Part shown: in pieces, positions 44,241-55,044 of the stretch
Layout: each line of letters opens with the position of its first letter
How positions within the stretch are numbered: position 1 is the stretch's first letter
Assembly: GCF_963678635.1 (NCBI RefSeq)
Contig: NC_087068.1
Span: 52,662,213-52,726,212, forward strand
DNA from: Symsagittifera roscoffensis
Taxonomy: Eukaryota > Xenacoelomorpha > Acoela > Convolutidae
Reading direction: 5' to 3'
Length of the DNA stretch: 64,000 nt
Position numbers and translations under genes: made by a program
Notes under the pieces: model-generated
What the model saw: the letters and a program-made list of their open reading frames with translations, nothing else
Databases searched by the model: none
Told to the model about the DNA's origin: nothing

Positions 44241-44554
44241 CGTGACAAAGATTGGCAAAAACATAAGAAAATACTCATTACGAGGCCGAACTGTGCATTC
44301 TCTGCATTATTGTAAGCGGAAACCGCAACAGGCAAGAATCAGATTTGTTGCGGACTCCGCAACATTGCTACTTTTTTTGATCTTCTATGCTGTTTTGGAT
44401 TCCACAAACAAATACCTAAATCATTGTACCGCTCAAAATTGCTTGAAAATTAGGCGAACTTGCGGAATGTTCAACAGTATTTGTGGAATCCAGAACAGTT
44501 TGTGGAATCCACAAACAAACGATAAAACTTTTGTATCGTTAAATTGAGCTGTTG

Positions 44555-44650
44555 CGAAATCCAAAATCGTTAGTGGAATCCGCAAATTGTAATTGGAATC
44601 CGCAAATTGCAAGTGGAATCCGCAAATTGTAAGTGGAATCCGCATTTTGT
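44555..44650 (+). repeat. 20-bp tandem repeat
   Basis: About four units of gtggaatccgcaaattg(taa) follow two related 'gtggaatccacaaac' segments at 44490-44520. The shared word ggaatcc(a/g)ca also occurs near the peptide genes at 50000 and 53055. Confidence 0.75.
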
Positions 44651-44754
44651 TTTCGGTTCCATTTACTAATATGTTTATTTTGTGGTAACGATTGAATTTA
44701 TATCTTTTTTTACTACAGGTGTTCACCAACAACGGTTCACCACAAAACATGACG

Positions 44755-44970
44755 TGTACCAGTTTCAAATCGATCTCAACTTCGATCTGACCAACTTCGT
44801 CACCAACATCGATCTCAATTCCTGAAACCCAATTTCAATACCAATTCCTGTAATCGAATTTCGATCCCGATTCCTGCAACCAAACTTCGATCCCAATTCC
44901 TGTAACCAAAATTCGATCACGATTCCTATAATCCAATTTCAATCCCAATTCCTGCCATCAATCTCAATTC
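44755..44970 (+). repeat. Minisatellite of about 27 bp
   Basis: About seven imperfect units with cgatcccaattcctg and aaccaaa(c/a)tt cores. Confidence 0.75.
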
Positions 44971-45472
44971 CTGGAAAAATAACAAATTGAACAAAATTAT
45001 GAAGTAAACTCGCATTTAAATTAATCAGGTGTTTTCAAATATAATTAAGGTGTTTTCAATAATTAAGGTGTCTTCAAAAATAGTTTGATAAGGCAAAATT
45101 TTCGAGAAAAATCGTTTTGCTTTTGCAATTAACCAGTTATTTTAGCTGTAGTTGTTCAAGTTTTTTTAACCTTTTTTATCTAAAACGGATTTAATCAAAT
45201 TAGTTTTTCTTAAAATTAGTTTACTTTCTATGGGCAAATTACACCAAATAGATAGTTTATTCTTTATGAGTAACTTACTTTTCAGAACATAACACATACT
45301 GCATACAGTAAGAAGAATACGGCAAATTATTGTTAAATTAAAGAGATCAAATAACACCAAACAATAACAACAAACAGTCGTGAGAAAACAGTCATGACAA
45401 CAAATAGTATAAACAGTTCAAATTGTTCATTCCAAGTCATAGAAAAAAATTATGGGCGGACCCGGCCGTATT
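44971..45472. other. AT-rich spacer, nothing recognised
   Basis: No supported gene; a short triplicated 'aattaaggtgttttcaa' word at about 45025-45080. Confidence 0.4.
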
Positions 45473-45761
45473 ATGTCTAAATACCTCCCGGTAGTTATCC
45501 TCGACGGCATATCTACCACAGCATGCCGTTATATGGCATCGGTTTGTGCTCATGAAGAAACCTCCGTGTTAGTTGAACTTGAGAGATTTGATCAGAGTGT
45601 CTAGCTCGCGTTCGTTTCTTGCTGGCAACAAATCCTATTTTCCCCCAGCACAGAATCCCAAGATCGATGGCATCCCAAAAAGTCCTGAGGTTATACTGCC
45701 CAAAAATTTAGCAGCACACTGTGTGGATGATAAACCAATGGCCTTTCTCTTACTGGTGTAG
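45473..45761 (+). pseudogene. Coding-like remnant, unrecognised
   Basis: An ATG-initiated frame (MSKYLPVVILDGIS, 43 codons to a TAG at 45602) is followed in another frame by SSRSFLAGNKSYFPPAQNPK to a stop at 45759. Composition and GC content look coding, unlike the flanks; the two frames may be parts of one gene separated by a frameshift or intron. No family recognised. Confidence 0.3.
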
Positions 45762-46129
45762 CTTGAACCAATATGAAAGTTTGCCCTGTTTTTTCCTCCT
45801 TAAGCCAACGCATCTTTCTATTGCCAAAAATGTCGCAAAAATTTGGCAAAATGTGTGAGTAATATTACTCAGATCGCAGCTAAAATTGTTCTAAAACGAA
45901 GCACAAAAAAATAAAATAAAGCGACGAAATTGAAATATACAGCTACACACCAAAAAATCCTCTTCAGCAAGCTCCGCCAATACAGAAGTCATTCTCAGTG
46001 TGCCATCCGTATTTTCGATGGAACTCATTCCAGCAAATGCTCGTTTCTTCGAATAATCGTATATCAAATAATCAACACGAAATTTTTCTCCGGCGCGCAA
46101 GATAGTCGATCATCGCTAAAATCCCAAAA

Positions 46130-46225
46130 AGAATACGGTGTAAAAATAGAATACGGTAAAATTACCTAGCTTAAATCACAAAATAGAATACGGTGTATAA
46201 TTAGAATACGGTATATTAAATACCG
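46130..46225 (+). repeat. Short tandem repeat with a 'tagaatacggt' core
   Basis: The word agaatacggt(a/g)ta recurs about four times within 95 bases, imperfectly spaced. Confidence 0.6.
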
Positions 46226-46371
46226 ATAAAAATTAGAATCAGTTGCATCTGAAAATGCATAAATTTTCAGAATAACAGATGAAATTGATGATCATACAGA
46301 GTATAGGGATAGTTGGATGCGATTAATTAGTAGATGAGTTACACATTTGATTAGTTATTAGATAGTTTCAC

Positions 46372-46860
46372 CTGTATTACACCGTTGATGCATCGAGCGA
46401 ACTTCAAGGGAATGTCACTTTCTGGCAACTCAAAACAATCAAGGCGAATCAAAATATATTCCTGCGGTTTTTCCTCCTTGTTTTTTTTTGGCCTTGTGCT
46501 CTGAGGTTTTTGTTCGGGTCTAGATTTCTGAGCATCCGTAATCATGAACTTTACGAAATTATCTGGCAGTGATTCTACGGCGACTCGTTTCCTTGACTCG
46601 CCTTGTGACTCGTTTCTCAACTCGGAGCACCAAACGTATAAATTGCCACTGCATGATGGTCCATTCCTCTCAGTATCCTAAAGGTTTGTCGACAAAACGA
46701 ACTGCCCACTGGGACACGAAAGGGTGATTGATGATGACAATCGCTTTTTCGACACTATCAGCATGTTCAAAAAAGACCATCGAGTCCGTGTGCAGCTGCC
46801 TGGGTTGAGCGATAGTTTATAATTTCTCGAATTCCGCTTTCTGCTGATAACACAAGTATC
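46372..46860 (-). pseudogene. RRM-like gene remnant on the minus strand
   Basis: Read on the minus strand, one frame gives SMVFFEHADSVEKAIVIIN followed by FVSQWAVRFVDKP, the layout of the second half of an RNA-recognition motif, ending at a TGA near 46676. A different frame continues with PSCSGNLYVWCSELRNE, a Lys/Gln-rich linker (KSRPEQKPQSTRPKKNKEE) and YILIRLDCFELPESD, ending at a possible splice donor CAG|GTGAAA (46370-46374). Probably one gene broken by a frameshift; the RRM call is by pattern only. Confidence 0.35.
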
Positions 46861-47494
46861 ATTGTGTTCGTGGAGTTTTCTTATATCCCATGCTGTTGCG
46901 TTTTCTCTTCTGTCTTCTGGGACACTAAAGATGGCACTTCCCGGCCAATCAGACCATTTACTCTTTACGCACCAATCGCTGGTTAATGATAAAATTTAAG
47001 CACTTTCTCAAATGGGAATGACGGCATCGAGGATTTGTATTTTATTTTTTACAGAAAAAAAAAATTCCACTTAGCATGATGACAAGGATGGAAGACTCTT
47101 ATAAATGACTGAGCTGAGAAGCGATTGAATGATCGGAATGAAATGATCATTGGTTCAAGAATTGACTAATGACAGTTTTCCCTGATAATGACGGCTTTAC
47201 TGATAAGAACTGCACTATCTAGTTCCACTTATCAGTTCATTATCAATTAGCCGTCTTGTCTTTAGGCTGTAATTGTTGCATAGATGCTACTTTTATCTTG
47301 TGTGCTAAAATTAGTGGAAAGTGTCGAAGCTATTCCTTGATGGACTCTTATCTTGATATCCTGGTGTTTCGATTAAAGTGATGCTGATAACCGATGGGAA
47401 CTTTGCCGTTAAATTGACGTCAGTTCATCATCATCTTGTGCTCAATATTAGTTGCATCTCTCAGTTTTCATCCCACTCTAGTAAAAACTTACGG
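46861..47494. other. Spacer without supported gene
   Basis: Nothing recognised on either strand. Confidence 0.35.
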
Positions 47495-47978
47495 ACTCAA
47501 AGTAAATGTCCATTGCCGAAAACTCACGTTCAGTGCCTTCCAGTTCTCCATCACCATTTTCAGTGCCTTCTAACATCCCTGTGCCTCCGTCATCACTCGC
47601 TGCACCATAGACGACATCATTTGCTCCTCCGGCACCGGTAAACCCTCTGCGAGCACCCCAGCGACCTCTCGCCTCGCCAATTCCGTCGTCATATGTGCAT
47701 ACCCTCTGCGACATGTCCATTCCGGCCCCTCGATGATAGATCAGTGCCAGCCTCAGCAGTATCAACCATAATCAGCCTACCTGGAATCCTACATGTCGGC
47801 ATCACCGTATATGAATTCTCCAAGACCATCGGCTTTTCTCCACTATCGAGAATTTGAAAGACAACCGCATGACCATGAGAGGCAATCCTACACACCCACG
47901 GAACTACGAGCCCATGATCCCACGAATTTAAAAGACCACATGAACGACGAGCCCACAGAAAGCCGCAAACAGGAATAA
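47495..47978 (+). pseudogene. Proline/serine-rich coding remnant
   Basis: One frame reads SVPSSSPSPFSVPSNIPVPP through an in-frame TAG to APQRPLASPIPSSYVH; after two stops near 47738 another frame continues with MSASPYMNSPRPSAFLHYRE and a His/Glu-rich polar end (stop at 47976). This looks like a low-complexity disordered region of a eukaryotic protein, broken by mutation. Confidence 0.35.
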
Positions 47979-48231
47979 TGCAGAGCCAGGTAATGTAGGC
48001 GAAACTGTAAGTTGAAGAAATAACTTCGCATTACACAAGCCTAAAGAGTTCGTAAACCAAAATTCGAAAAAAAAATGATATTCAATTTTAGCAAGCTGGA
48101 AAAACCTCACGAGCTGAAAACCCGATAAGAAACGAGACTCCCAAAGAAGTCATTTTACAGTCCAGAAGTCGAATGACTGCGCCGATAAAAGAAACGGAAC
48201 CCTGACCCACAAAGATTAATTGACCTTGTTC

Positions 48232-48363
48232 ATGGCCATTGTCACGTTTCTGTTCACGTGCACATGGATGCTCGAGAAAATGATCATCAACACCTTGGTA
48301 AATGCTGTCATCCAGGCGATTGTCAACATAGAGGAAAAAATGAAGACAATACCGTGGGGCTGA
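48232..48363 (+). other. Small hydrophobic ORF (43 aa)
   Basis: ATG-initiated frame with a hydrophobic first half (MAIVTFLFTCTWML) and amphipathic second half ending TIPWG. It may be a short membrane peptide or chance. Confidence 0.2.
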
Positions 48364-48799
48364 GCATAGAACCAGCAGCCTGTAAAAATCTTACTAAATC
48401 TAAAACAATGATTTTTTAAAAAAACACTGATGACTCGATTTGATAACTCAATTAATAGTGTCAACTTCTCGCGACTCCCACAGAATTCTAGTCTGGCTAG
48501 TACAAGGTATAAAATTGTAGTATACAGAGGCCAGAACCCATTATGAGCATTATGAGCCAGAGGAGCATTATGAGCTATGTTGTTCAGCGGGCTTTTCGGG
48601 TCACAAAAAACATGGCGACGACTTAACTGTTTTTCGTCATTTCATGTGGGAACGTGGTGTTCCGGGTTGCTGCACTAGTTGATCAGTTCAGACGCCAGGT
48701 AGATCAATCGCTATAAAGTTTCAATGTCTTCCAAAGGGATCTAATTATCAAAATTGAAACCGACATGGAATCACATGTAATAATTTCTTTTTTTTTTAG

Positions 48800-49648
48800 A
48801 TTAGCATCATAAATCTGGAACAACCGAAGCGCTGTCTCGCATGTAAGGTTGGTAAGCTTATGCCTTTTTCTACCAGCCCTACGTTCGAGATGGAAAAGCA
48901 GGTGCAGCGGGCACAGATCTTTGTTCAGCAGATGACTACTTCCCATGAGCTGTCAAGTAAAGTTACAAACTTTCACTCAAAGCAGAAGTGGTCAACCCAA
49001 GACCTGAAGAAGGTGGTTGACCATGTGGCGAAGCTGCTCAATGATGGATCAAAGAGAAAATTTCAGCCGCTTGAGAAAATCACAACCCTGAAACAAACCG
49101 CCAACGATATTGAGAGTTTTCCATATGAGGCTCAGGAGGAGTTGCAGAGTCATGCATTGATCCAGATAAATTTTCATACTTACTAATAAAATTTCATTTT
49201 TGAATCAGCAATTTTTGAATCAGTTCTTTTTCCAATCAGTGATTTCTTTTTCACTAGTTTTGATTGCTTTGCAATCGTTCAAGAAAGATGACGTGTTGGT
49301 GGATTATCACAGCAAAGTAGTCACAAACATGAATGCCGACCAGTACTGTCTCCAACCAGGAGTTCTAAGTGAATACGTATTGCAAACTGCGGGTACTCCT
49401 AGGCGATTGATCGACGCTTCAAATGAGAAGTGCCCGTTACATAAATGGAACGTTTGCCTGAGTCGTTTAGCGAACCACGCCACCCAGAAGAAAAAGAAGC
49501 CAATATGAAGATGGTAGAAGTTGTACTTTCCAGCACAGGTGAAAGAACAGTCATCCTAAAAGCCAGGAGAGACATTGCAACTTTCGAGCAACTGCGCTTT
49601 GACTATGGAGACAAAGTTGCTCAAGCGGCGTTTGACGACAGCACTTGA
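48800..49648 (+). pseudogene. SET-domain protein (KMT5A/SETD8-like pattern), frameshifted
   Basis: Exon 1 starts after a T-rich acceptor (AG at 48798-48799) and encodes a CxxC-containing, helical region (RCLACKVGKLM, QDLKKVVDHVAKLL). A second segment, probably after an intron with AG at 49256-49257, carries SET landmarks: SFKKDDVLVDYHSKV, LIDASNEK, RLANHA (usual NHS) and, after a frameshift near 49495, VILKARRDIATFEQLRFDYGD (usual GEEL-YDYG). SET domains methylate lysines with S-adenosylmethionine. The spacing between NHA and FDYGD fits the small H4K20-type SET proteins best. The frameshift and altered NHS suggest a pseudogene. Confidence 0.6.
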
Positions 49649-49939
49649 ACGGCTTTTGGCGCATTCCACAAATCTTTAAACTTATTCAAACGTTTCATCA
49701 GTTTTCGAATCAATTTGCTTTTTATAAGAGTGCAATTGTGTTCATGATTTTATATTTTAAACCTGTTCTAATGTATGTTTAAAATTACTAATTGAGTTTT
49801 CTAATAATTTTCTCTGAATTTATACAATTATGCACATTTACTGAGATGTTGAGAAAACAACGTGATTAAAAATGAATTAACATTAAAAATTGAATGAACG
49901 AACTAAACTGAGAAATCAGAAGAGCCCTTTTCAATCAAG

Positions 49940-50190
49940 TGTTTAAAATCTGAAGTGGTATGTCCACCAAATTAGTTAAGTAATAGTTTAAGATTTGTTC
50001 GTGGATTCCACAGACAATGGTTAAGTTTTTGTTCGTAATTTCAGCATTCGTTGTTCTAGCTAGCCATTGTTCAAGCTGGTTAGTGCTGGATATCTCACTT
50101 ACAATCTGCGAAACACGCTAACAGTTTGTGGAATCAATAAAAACAAACTGTCGCGCTCTGATACAAATTTATTAATAAATATTACGTGAG
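49940..50190 (+). repeat. Peptide-gene repeat, copy 1
   Basis: About 250 bp shared with 52998-53225 and partly with 52785-52930, including about 70 bases upstream of the ORF, the ORF, and a downstream 'aataaaaacaaactgtcgcg' segment. Confidence 0.8.
50017..50121 (+). CDS. Putative secreted 34-aa peptide, copy 1
   Basis: ATG to TAA, 34 codons. The N-terminus is a textbook signal peptide: Lys at position 3, a hydrophobic core (FLFVISAFVVLA) and a small-residue region SHCSS. The remaining mature part begins WLVLDISLTIC and ends ETR, with two cysteines (one in the cleavage region). An AATAAA signal lies about 22 bases after the stop. Relative to copy 3 there are three silent and three amino-acid differences and no indel in the frame. 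Confidence 0.45.
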   Translation: MVKFLFVISAFVVLASHCSSWLVLDISLTICETR

Positions 50191-50199
50191 ATCATAAAA

Positions 50200-50350
50200 A
50201 ATCATTGTCGCCCGAAAAAGGTACAAGGCGATTGGTCGACGCTTCGAATTGATCGACTAAGATATTGAGAGAATAACATGATTAAGAATGAATTACGAAT
50301 GTCCTATTCTAAAGCAACATTAAAAAGTGAATGATCAACCAATTTCGATA
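50200..50350 (+). repeat. Duplicated fragment related to the SET gene 3' part
   Basis: aggcgattggtcgacgcttc and 'aacatgattaagaatgaatt' match 49402-49420 and about 49858-49880 with intervening sequence missing. A local duplication with deletions. Confidence 0.5.
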
Positions 50351-50472
50351 TTAAACATACTTCGCATGTATCTAATTACAGCTAAATTACTTAAAACTAA
50401 GTCTATAATTTAAGTCTACCAATCATAAAAAAATGAAATTGAAAAAAAGCGTTTTAATGAGTTCAATGAGTT

Positions 50473-50917
50473 TTAAATGTGTCCGGCGTCAAATTGTTCT
50501 AAAGCTTGTAGTATGGCCTGATCTATCGTCGACGATTTTTTGCTCCCGGAATCTTGCTCTGCAATTATGATGAGCGATTTCCCGGTGGGATACTTCCGCG
50601 ATGTGTGAACGTACTCCGATTTTGCGAGGGGAATGAGGAAATCAGAAGGTGACCAGCAGAACAAAGCAGGCGGTCTGATTGTAGATCTAGGCTGGGTGGC
50701 AACAGGATGCGTTTCTTTTGTTGTGCTCTCCAGCAATATTGGCTCCGAAGCGGATCCGAAGGATGATGGTCCAGGAGGACTGCTGTCTTGAGACGTTTTC
50801 TGAGGGTAATCCGGAATGACGATAACTTCTGTCCAGCCAACTTCTCACTGATCGTCTTTTTTTGAGGGTTGCCTCTGGTTGACTTCTGGGGAGGCGATGA
50901 TTTCCTCTTTCAGGCTA
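50473..50917 (-). pseudogene. Ser/Pro-rich protein end on the minus strand, one in-frame TGA
   Basis: From about 50917 the minus strand reads EEIIASPEVNQRQPSKKDDQ, then TGA (50845-50847), then continues in the same frame for about 120 codons: WTEVIVIPDYPQKTSQD, a Ser/Pro linker, then a globular-looking end (LFCWSPSDFLIPLAKSEYVH, STIDQAILQALEQF). The segment after TGA could be a separate exon since CAG precedes TGA. No family recognised. Confidence 0.4.
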
Positions 50918-51089
50918 AATTATGTCCATTTACCAAAGTGACCGTGTGGTTCGTAGATTCAACCAACAATCGCCTCTTCAAATGGATTAAAATACGATTC
51001 TCCAATACATTGAAGAAGGTTACCTCCAGCAGTGGCCAATTTCGCTAGGGTACGCCGTTTCCGATTAGAGATTGGATAATTTTTGCCAG

Positions 51090-51245
51090 TGGGATGTCCG
51101 AGTCTGAGAAGAAGATTGGGGTTGCTCGACTTCCAAGGGTAATCTTTGCCAATGGGGTGTACGAGTCTGAGGAGAAGATTGGGGTTGCTCGACTTCCATG
51201 GGTAATCTTTGCCAGTGGAATGTCCGAGTCCGAGTCTGAGAAGGA
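51090..51245. repeat. 63-bp tandem repeat, about 2.5 copies
   Basis: Units contain gaagattggggttgctcgac and gggtaatctttgcca. The period is a multiple of three, so frames on both strands stay open (for example on minus, repeating HWQRLP.EVEQPQSS); these are not separate genes. Confidence 0.85.
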
Positions 51246-51406
51246 GTCCATCGCCGCGTCTTTGTATCCGTCCTCTGCTCCATCGTGTAGCTCCCAACTC
51301 TTTGCCCGGCGGTCTGATATGATTAACTTTCCTTGATCTAAACGAATATCAATTTAGATCCGAAATCATCCAAAGGGCCGGCGAAACCTAAATTAATCTT
51401 TTATCG

Positions 51407-51592
51407 TTAATGAAAGTTCCGGTATTTGCTCATATGCTCCGATCCCAACAACACCTTAAGGTTCTTACCGGTTTTTGAACATTCTTTGCAAGCTTTAACG
51501 TGGTGATATATTTCCCTATAAAAATGAGGCCACCAGATAAATTCAGCCAGAAACTTCATGCCAAACTGGCCTGGATGGGACTCGTGTAACAT
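51407..51592 (-). pseudogene. Ty3/gypsy integrase zinc-finger fragment, minus strand
   Basis: On the minus strand the peptide has HESHPGQFGMKFL, IWWPHFYREIYHH and ACKECSKTGKNLK: an H2C2 integrase finger with the usual W-P and C-x2-C spacing. No core domain follows. A fragment unrelated in position to the gypsy element at 38.7-41 kb and on the opposite strand. A 19-base word (gggcgtcctgtctttagtg) is directly repeated at 51609 and 51641. Confidence 0.75.
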
Positions 51593-51639
51593 CGAACTGT
51601 GTGCACCTCGGGCGTCCTGTCTTTAGTGGGCAATTTCCA

Positions 51640-52310
51640 GTGGGCGTCCTGTCTTTAGTGTTGTGTTTAGATCCTAATAGAATTTGTCATCCTTGGTCAT
51701 TATTTGTAATAACTTCTTGGAGCAACAAATTTCTGGTATAATTGGGGAAAAAGGTAAAGATAAAATAGCTTTGCAGCGTTTCAATAAGTTGAAGTGGTCA
51801 TTGTTAGGTAGGTCGTCTTTTAAGTTAAAAGCATGTGTTCCTCTGGTACGGGGACCGATCGTTTAGCAGACCAATCTGGAACGATTACTGAAAGGTCAGA
51901 AGATTTCGATGATGAAGTTTCCGTGGTAATAAATCTTTTTGGTAGCAAACTATCGTTCAACATTATGAAATATAGTAGGGCCGAAAACCAAATGTTTTGT
52001 AGTTAAAAAGCGACTTATCTAGCGGTAAATTTTAGCAGCAATAATTATTTAAATAAATGAAGCTAAAAAGCTATCGATTCGAATTTTACCAATCAAATTG
52101 ATTGAACAACTCGTTCCCGACGGGAGAAAACTATTTGCAATTGAATTTAGAGCGATCGAAGGTCGGTCTAATTTTATTCTATTTAAAACGGTAAAAATTT
52201 GCGAAAACTAGTTTTTTTTTGACCGTGTTAGTTAATAGAAAACAGATCTGTAGAGCTTCATTGTGAAAATTGTTGCAATGACTACAATTGTGAAAACCAG
52301 TACCTCAACC
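51640..52310. other. Spacer without supported gene
   Basis: A 60-codon frame at 51684-51866 on + lacks recognisable content. Nothing else supported. Confidence 0.35.
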
Positions 52311-52322
52311 AGAATCTACCAC

Positions 52323-52440
52323 AAGGTTAAATGTCAACTTCCATAGGGATTAACTGTGCAAGTTGACATAGAGTTTCGGCATAGGCTATGTTTTGGACGT
52401 TTAATCTCTATGAAAAGTTGACGTTAAACCTTATTTTAAT
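52323..52440. repeat. Hairpin-forming inverted repeat (MITE-like)
   Basis: aaggttaaatgtcaacttcc (52324 on) is complementary to ttgacgttaaacctt near 52421-52436, with paired arms of about 33 bases (four or five mismatches) around a loop of about 50 bases. It could be a miniature inverted-repeat transposon or a hairpin RNA source. Confidence 0.6.
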
Positions 52441-52858
52441 AGCTTCAAATTTGAATCTATGGCTGCCACAAATTACTTCGAACTTACATTCTAGGGCGTT
52501 TACGAATTAAATCGGGGTATGCCAAAATTTTAAATTTGAAACTACGATTAGTTGTCACTGTTAATCCATCTGAAATTGGAATCAGTTCTTAGAATAACAG
52601 CTAATACATAAAATTTTATTTAGCCGAATTAAACCAAAATCAATAACATTGTTAAAAAGTTTTTTTCCCTAGGCATTTTGTTAATTAATTGTGCAATTTA
52701 ACTAATCAAAATATTTGGTTTGATATTTTCAATTATTTGCTCTAAGCCGCAAGCATAACTGTTTTTGACACGGCTAAATAGACTTTGAATTCTGAAAAGT
52801 TATATCCACGAATTTAGTTGAGTAATGGTTTAAAATTTGCTCATGCATTCCACGGACA

Positions 52859-52987
52859 ATGGTTAATTCTTTGTTCGTCAATTTCTCATTTGTTGTTTTA
52901 GCTATATTCCTTGCTCAATGCTGCTGGATTATCAAAATACGGATTTACAAATCAAAATGGCTATTTCATTCAGATCTTCAATTTTAA
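52859..52987 (+). CDS. Putative secreted peptide, copy 2 (diverged)
   Basis: ATG at the homologous place, 42 codons. The first 22 residues again look like a signal peptide (SLFVNFSFVVLAIFLAQCC), but the remainder (IKIRIYKSKW and on) is unrelated to the other copies, so it has either diversified or decayed. Confidence 0.3.
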   Translation: MVNSLFVNFSFVVLAIFLAQCCWIIKIRIYKSKWLFHSDLQF

Positions 52988-53063
52988 TTTAATTTCTAAA
53001 TGGGTATACCCAGGAATTTATTTAAGTAAAAATTTAAGATTTTCTTCGTGGATTCCACAGACA

Positions 53064-53168
53064 ATGGTTAAGTTTTTGTTCGTAATTTCAGCATTCGTTG
53101 TTTTAGCTAGCCACTGTTCAAGCTGGTTATTTTTGGATATCTCACTTACAATCTGCGGAAAACGCTAA
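53064..53168 (+). CDS. Putative secreted 34-aa peptide, copy 3
   Basis: 34 codons, signal-peptide-like start nearly identical to copy 1, mature part WLFLDISLTIC followed by GKR and stop. A terminal Gly-Lys-Arg is the classical amidation and dibasic processing signal of animal neuropeptide precursors; copy 1 has ETR there instead. AATAAA lies about 22 bases after the stop. The role is unknown; similarity to a peptide hormone is inference from layout. Confidence 0.45.
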   Translation: MVKFLFVISAFVVLASHCSSWLFLDISLTICGKR

Positions 53169-53225
53169 CAGTTTGTGAAATCAATAAAAACAAACTGTCG
53201 CGCTCTAATACAAATTTATTTTACG

Positions 53226-54039
53226 TGAGATCATATAAAACAGCTAATCGGGTCCCCGTCACCTTTTCCAGAGGTGAGAATTGATCGGAATTGAGGATAT
53301 CATCTGGGAGACACCCAGACCTTGTCGCCCGAAATTGGTACAAGTATGATACTAAGGTTTACGAAAGGGGAGCCGGACATCAAGAAGATGGATTTTCAAG
53401 CCGAAACGTAAAGTTAGGGACTTCAAGCCGGATAATTCAAAAATCGGCTGATCTTATTAACGGATGCCAATGAAAAAATAACAATTTGAGGTGCATGCAA
53501 AGTTTCACTTTTGGCCTGAAGTCCCTTGGAATTGAAGTCACATCGGCTTGTTGTCATAGACCCCACGAAACGACCCCAAGAAAGGCCCCCGACGGGATAT
53601 GTAGGGCATACCACTAGCGTGGGTTACTTGAACGTCGTTTTAACACTGAACTCGTCGAAATTGATCTCTCGTTTGGTTGTGCTGTTGTGAGCTGAATACT
53701 ATGTGGGCTGAGTTTGTTCAGCTACCTGGAAGGGGTACTTGGTGTTCAGTATTTAGAATTTGCGGTGATTTTTCAGCTCTATGTTTCCTTAGAGCCACGA
53801 TTGCAGAAAAATCTACTATTACCGCTAGTTTGACATTGCTCAATCAAAAGTGGTCGCATGTCATTGACGTTAATAGCTGAAAAACTACTCCCCGGATGAA
53901 GCTGGTAAGATATCTGATCAATAATTGAACCAGAGTAAAGGGAGTCAACTAAGCATTATAGCTTCAAAATCTTGAAATTACTACCCGCAATTTAACGGCA
54001 CTGGATGGCAGCAGGTGACAGTTTTTTTTGCCAGCTCTT
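53226..54039. other. Spacer without supported gene
   Basis: The segment 'cttgtcgcccgaaattggtac' at 53321 continues the peptide-repeat homology after an inserted stretch of about 80 bases. The 67-codon frame at 53677-53880 on + has no recognisable content. Confidence 0.35.
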
Positions 54040-54786
54040 TCATTTTGTTTTTGGAGAATGGAAAAAAATCATTTCGAGGAATAATTGGTCTTTTTTATGC
54101 AATCTTCCTCCGCCTCGAATTGTCCTACTTTGAAAATCCTTGTTCGCTTAGTGGTTCGATTTTTCAAGAGCTTCGCACAAACGTTTCCAGGGACTACGTG
54201 TAAAATTGCTCACCACAAGCTGTGGCACTAGGAGTAATTTTAGTTTGTAGGGAGTCAATCCTTGTTCTCCAAAGATAAGCACTACAAATTGATAAAAAAT
54301 TTCAGCCAATTTTTTGTACTCTATAGCGTTGAAATCACCTCTTGCTCCTAGTGATTGTGTGCATTCATGCAAGCTCCTTCGCAACAGTTCACTGGCATTT
54401 TTAGTGGTGATGCACTCGAGGGTTTCTCCAGGAACTTTTGAGACGAGACTCGGGTAGATGGCTTGTAGCACTTTTACAGACTTAACGTATGTATCTGTAT
54501 TTTCTTTGGAAGGAACAACAACTTCATTTTTCCATAATCCTTCAAATAGATCTTCAATTTCTGTGCTAGCCTCTTTCATTTCTTCCTTGTCAGCGATGAC
54601 AGTCAGCGCACAGATTCCAGGAAGAGAGACTGCACCCACTTTGCCAGCTTTGTCTGTTCCTCCTATCCAGACAATGGTGAAATGAAAAAATGGCTTTTTG
54701 GCCCCCCGTGTAGCCAATCTTTCCTCAAAGCGCTGAGTAGCAAACTTTTTTTGAGGATGCCTATCATCGGTTGTTTTTTGTGCCAT
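54040..54786 (-). CDS. Unrecognised conserved-looking protein, minus strand, one internal stop
   Basis: From ATG (MAQKTTDDRHPQKKF) 212 codons are open to a TAA at 54148-54150 that follows ALEKSNH. The same frame then continues with ANKDFQSRTIRGGGRLHKK to a TGA at 54040-54042, and the RGGG segment looks like part of the protein, so the TAA is probably a mutation. Segments such as FFHFTIVWIGGTDKAGKV and YKLKLLLVPQLV suggest a folded domain, the end a basic RGG-like tail. I do not recognise the family; the layout resembles uncharacterised proteins that are multi-copy in some invertebrates, but this is unverified recollection. Upstream on the same strand, a Cys/His-containing frame (NSMCHFEKELQKTSL, CVCPDATHMITRC) ends just before this ATG and may belong to the same gene. 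Confidence 0.5.
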
Positions 54787-55044
54787 TTAATGAAGATCTG
54801 TATTCACACATCGAGTAATCATGTGGGTGGCATCTGGACAAACGCATTGAATATCTTCGTTGCTGACCAGTGACGTCTTTTGTAATTCTTTTTCGAAATG
54901 GCACATTGAGTTCAGTTCTTTTACCAGTCTCTGGCTCGCAAGCTATTGGGCGGAAATCTGAAGTGTCATTTTACACATACAGTGGGAGCCACGAGACTGC
55001 ATCAGATGACTGCCCATTAGAGACACAAATAACCAGCCGCAACA

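Larger units (their letters stand above)
52785..53225 (+). repeat. Peptide-gene repeat, copies 2 and 3 in tandem
   Basis: Two successive related units (52785-52990 and 52998-53225), the second close to copy 1 at 49940. Shared upstream words: a(g/a)aatttagttgagtaat-like and ggattccacagacaatggtt. Copy 3 has the same AATAAA downstream segment as copy 1. Confidence 0.75.

Noticed and set aside
44242-44547. 101-codon plus-strand frame as a gene
   Set aside because: Its second half is built of the ggaatccaca repeat words and shows no domain.
51045-51336. Several overlapping 60-112 codon frames on both strands
   Set aside because: They arise from a 63-bp tandem repeat whose period is a multiple of three.
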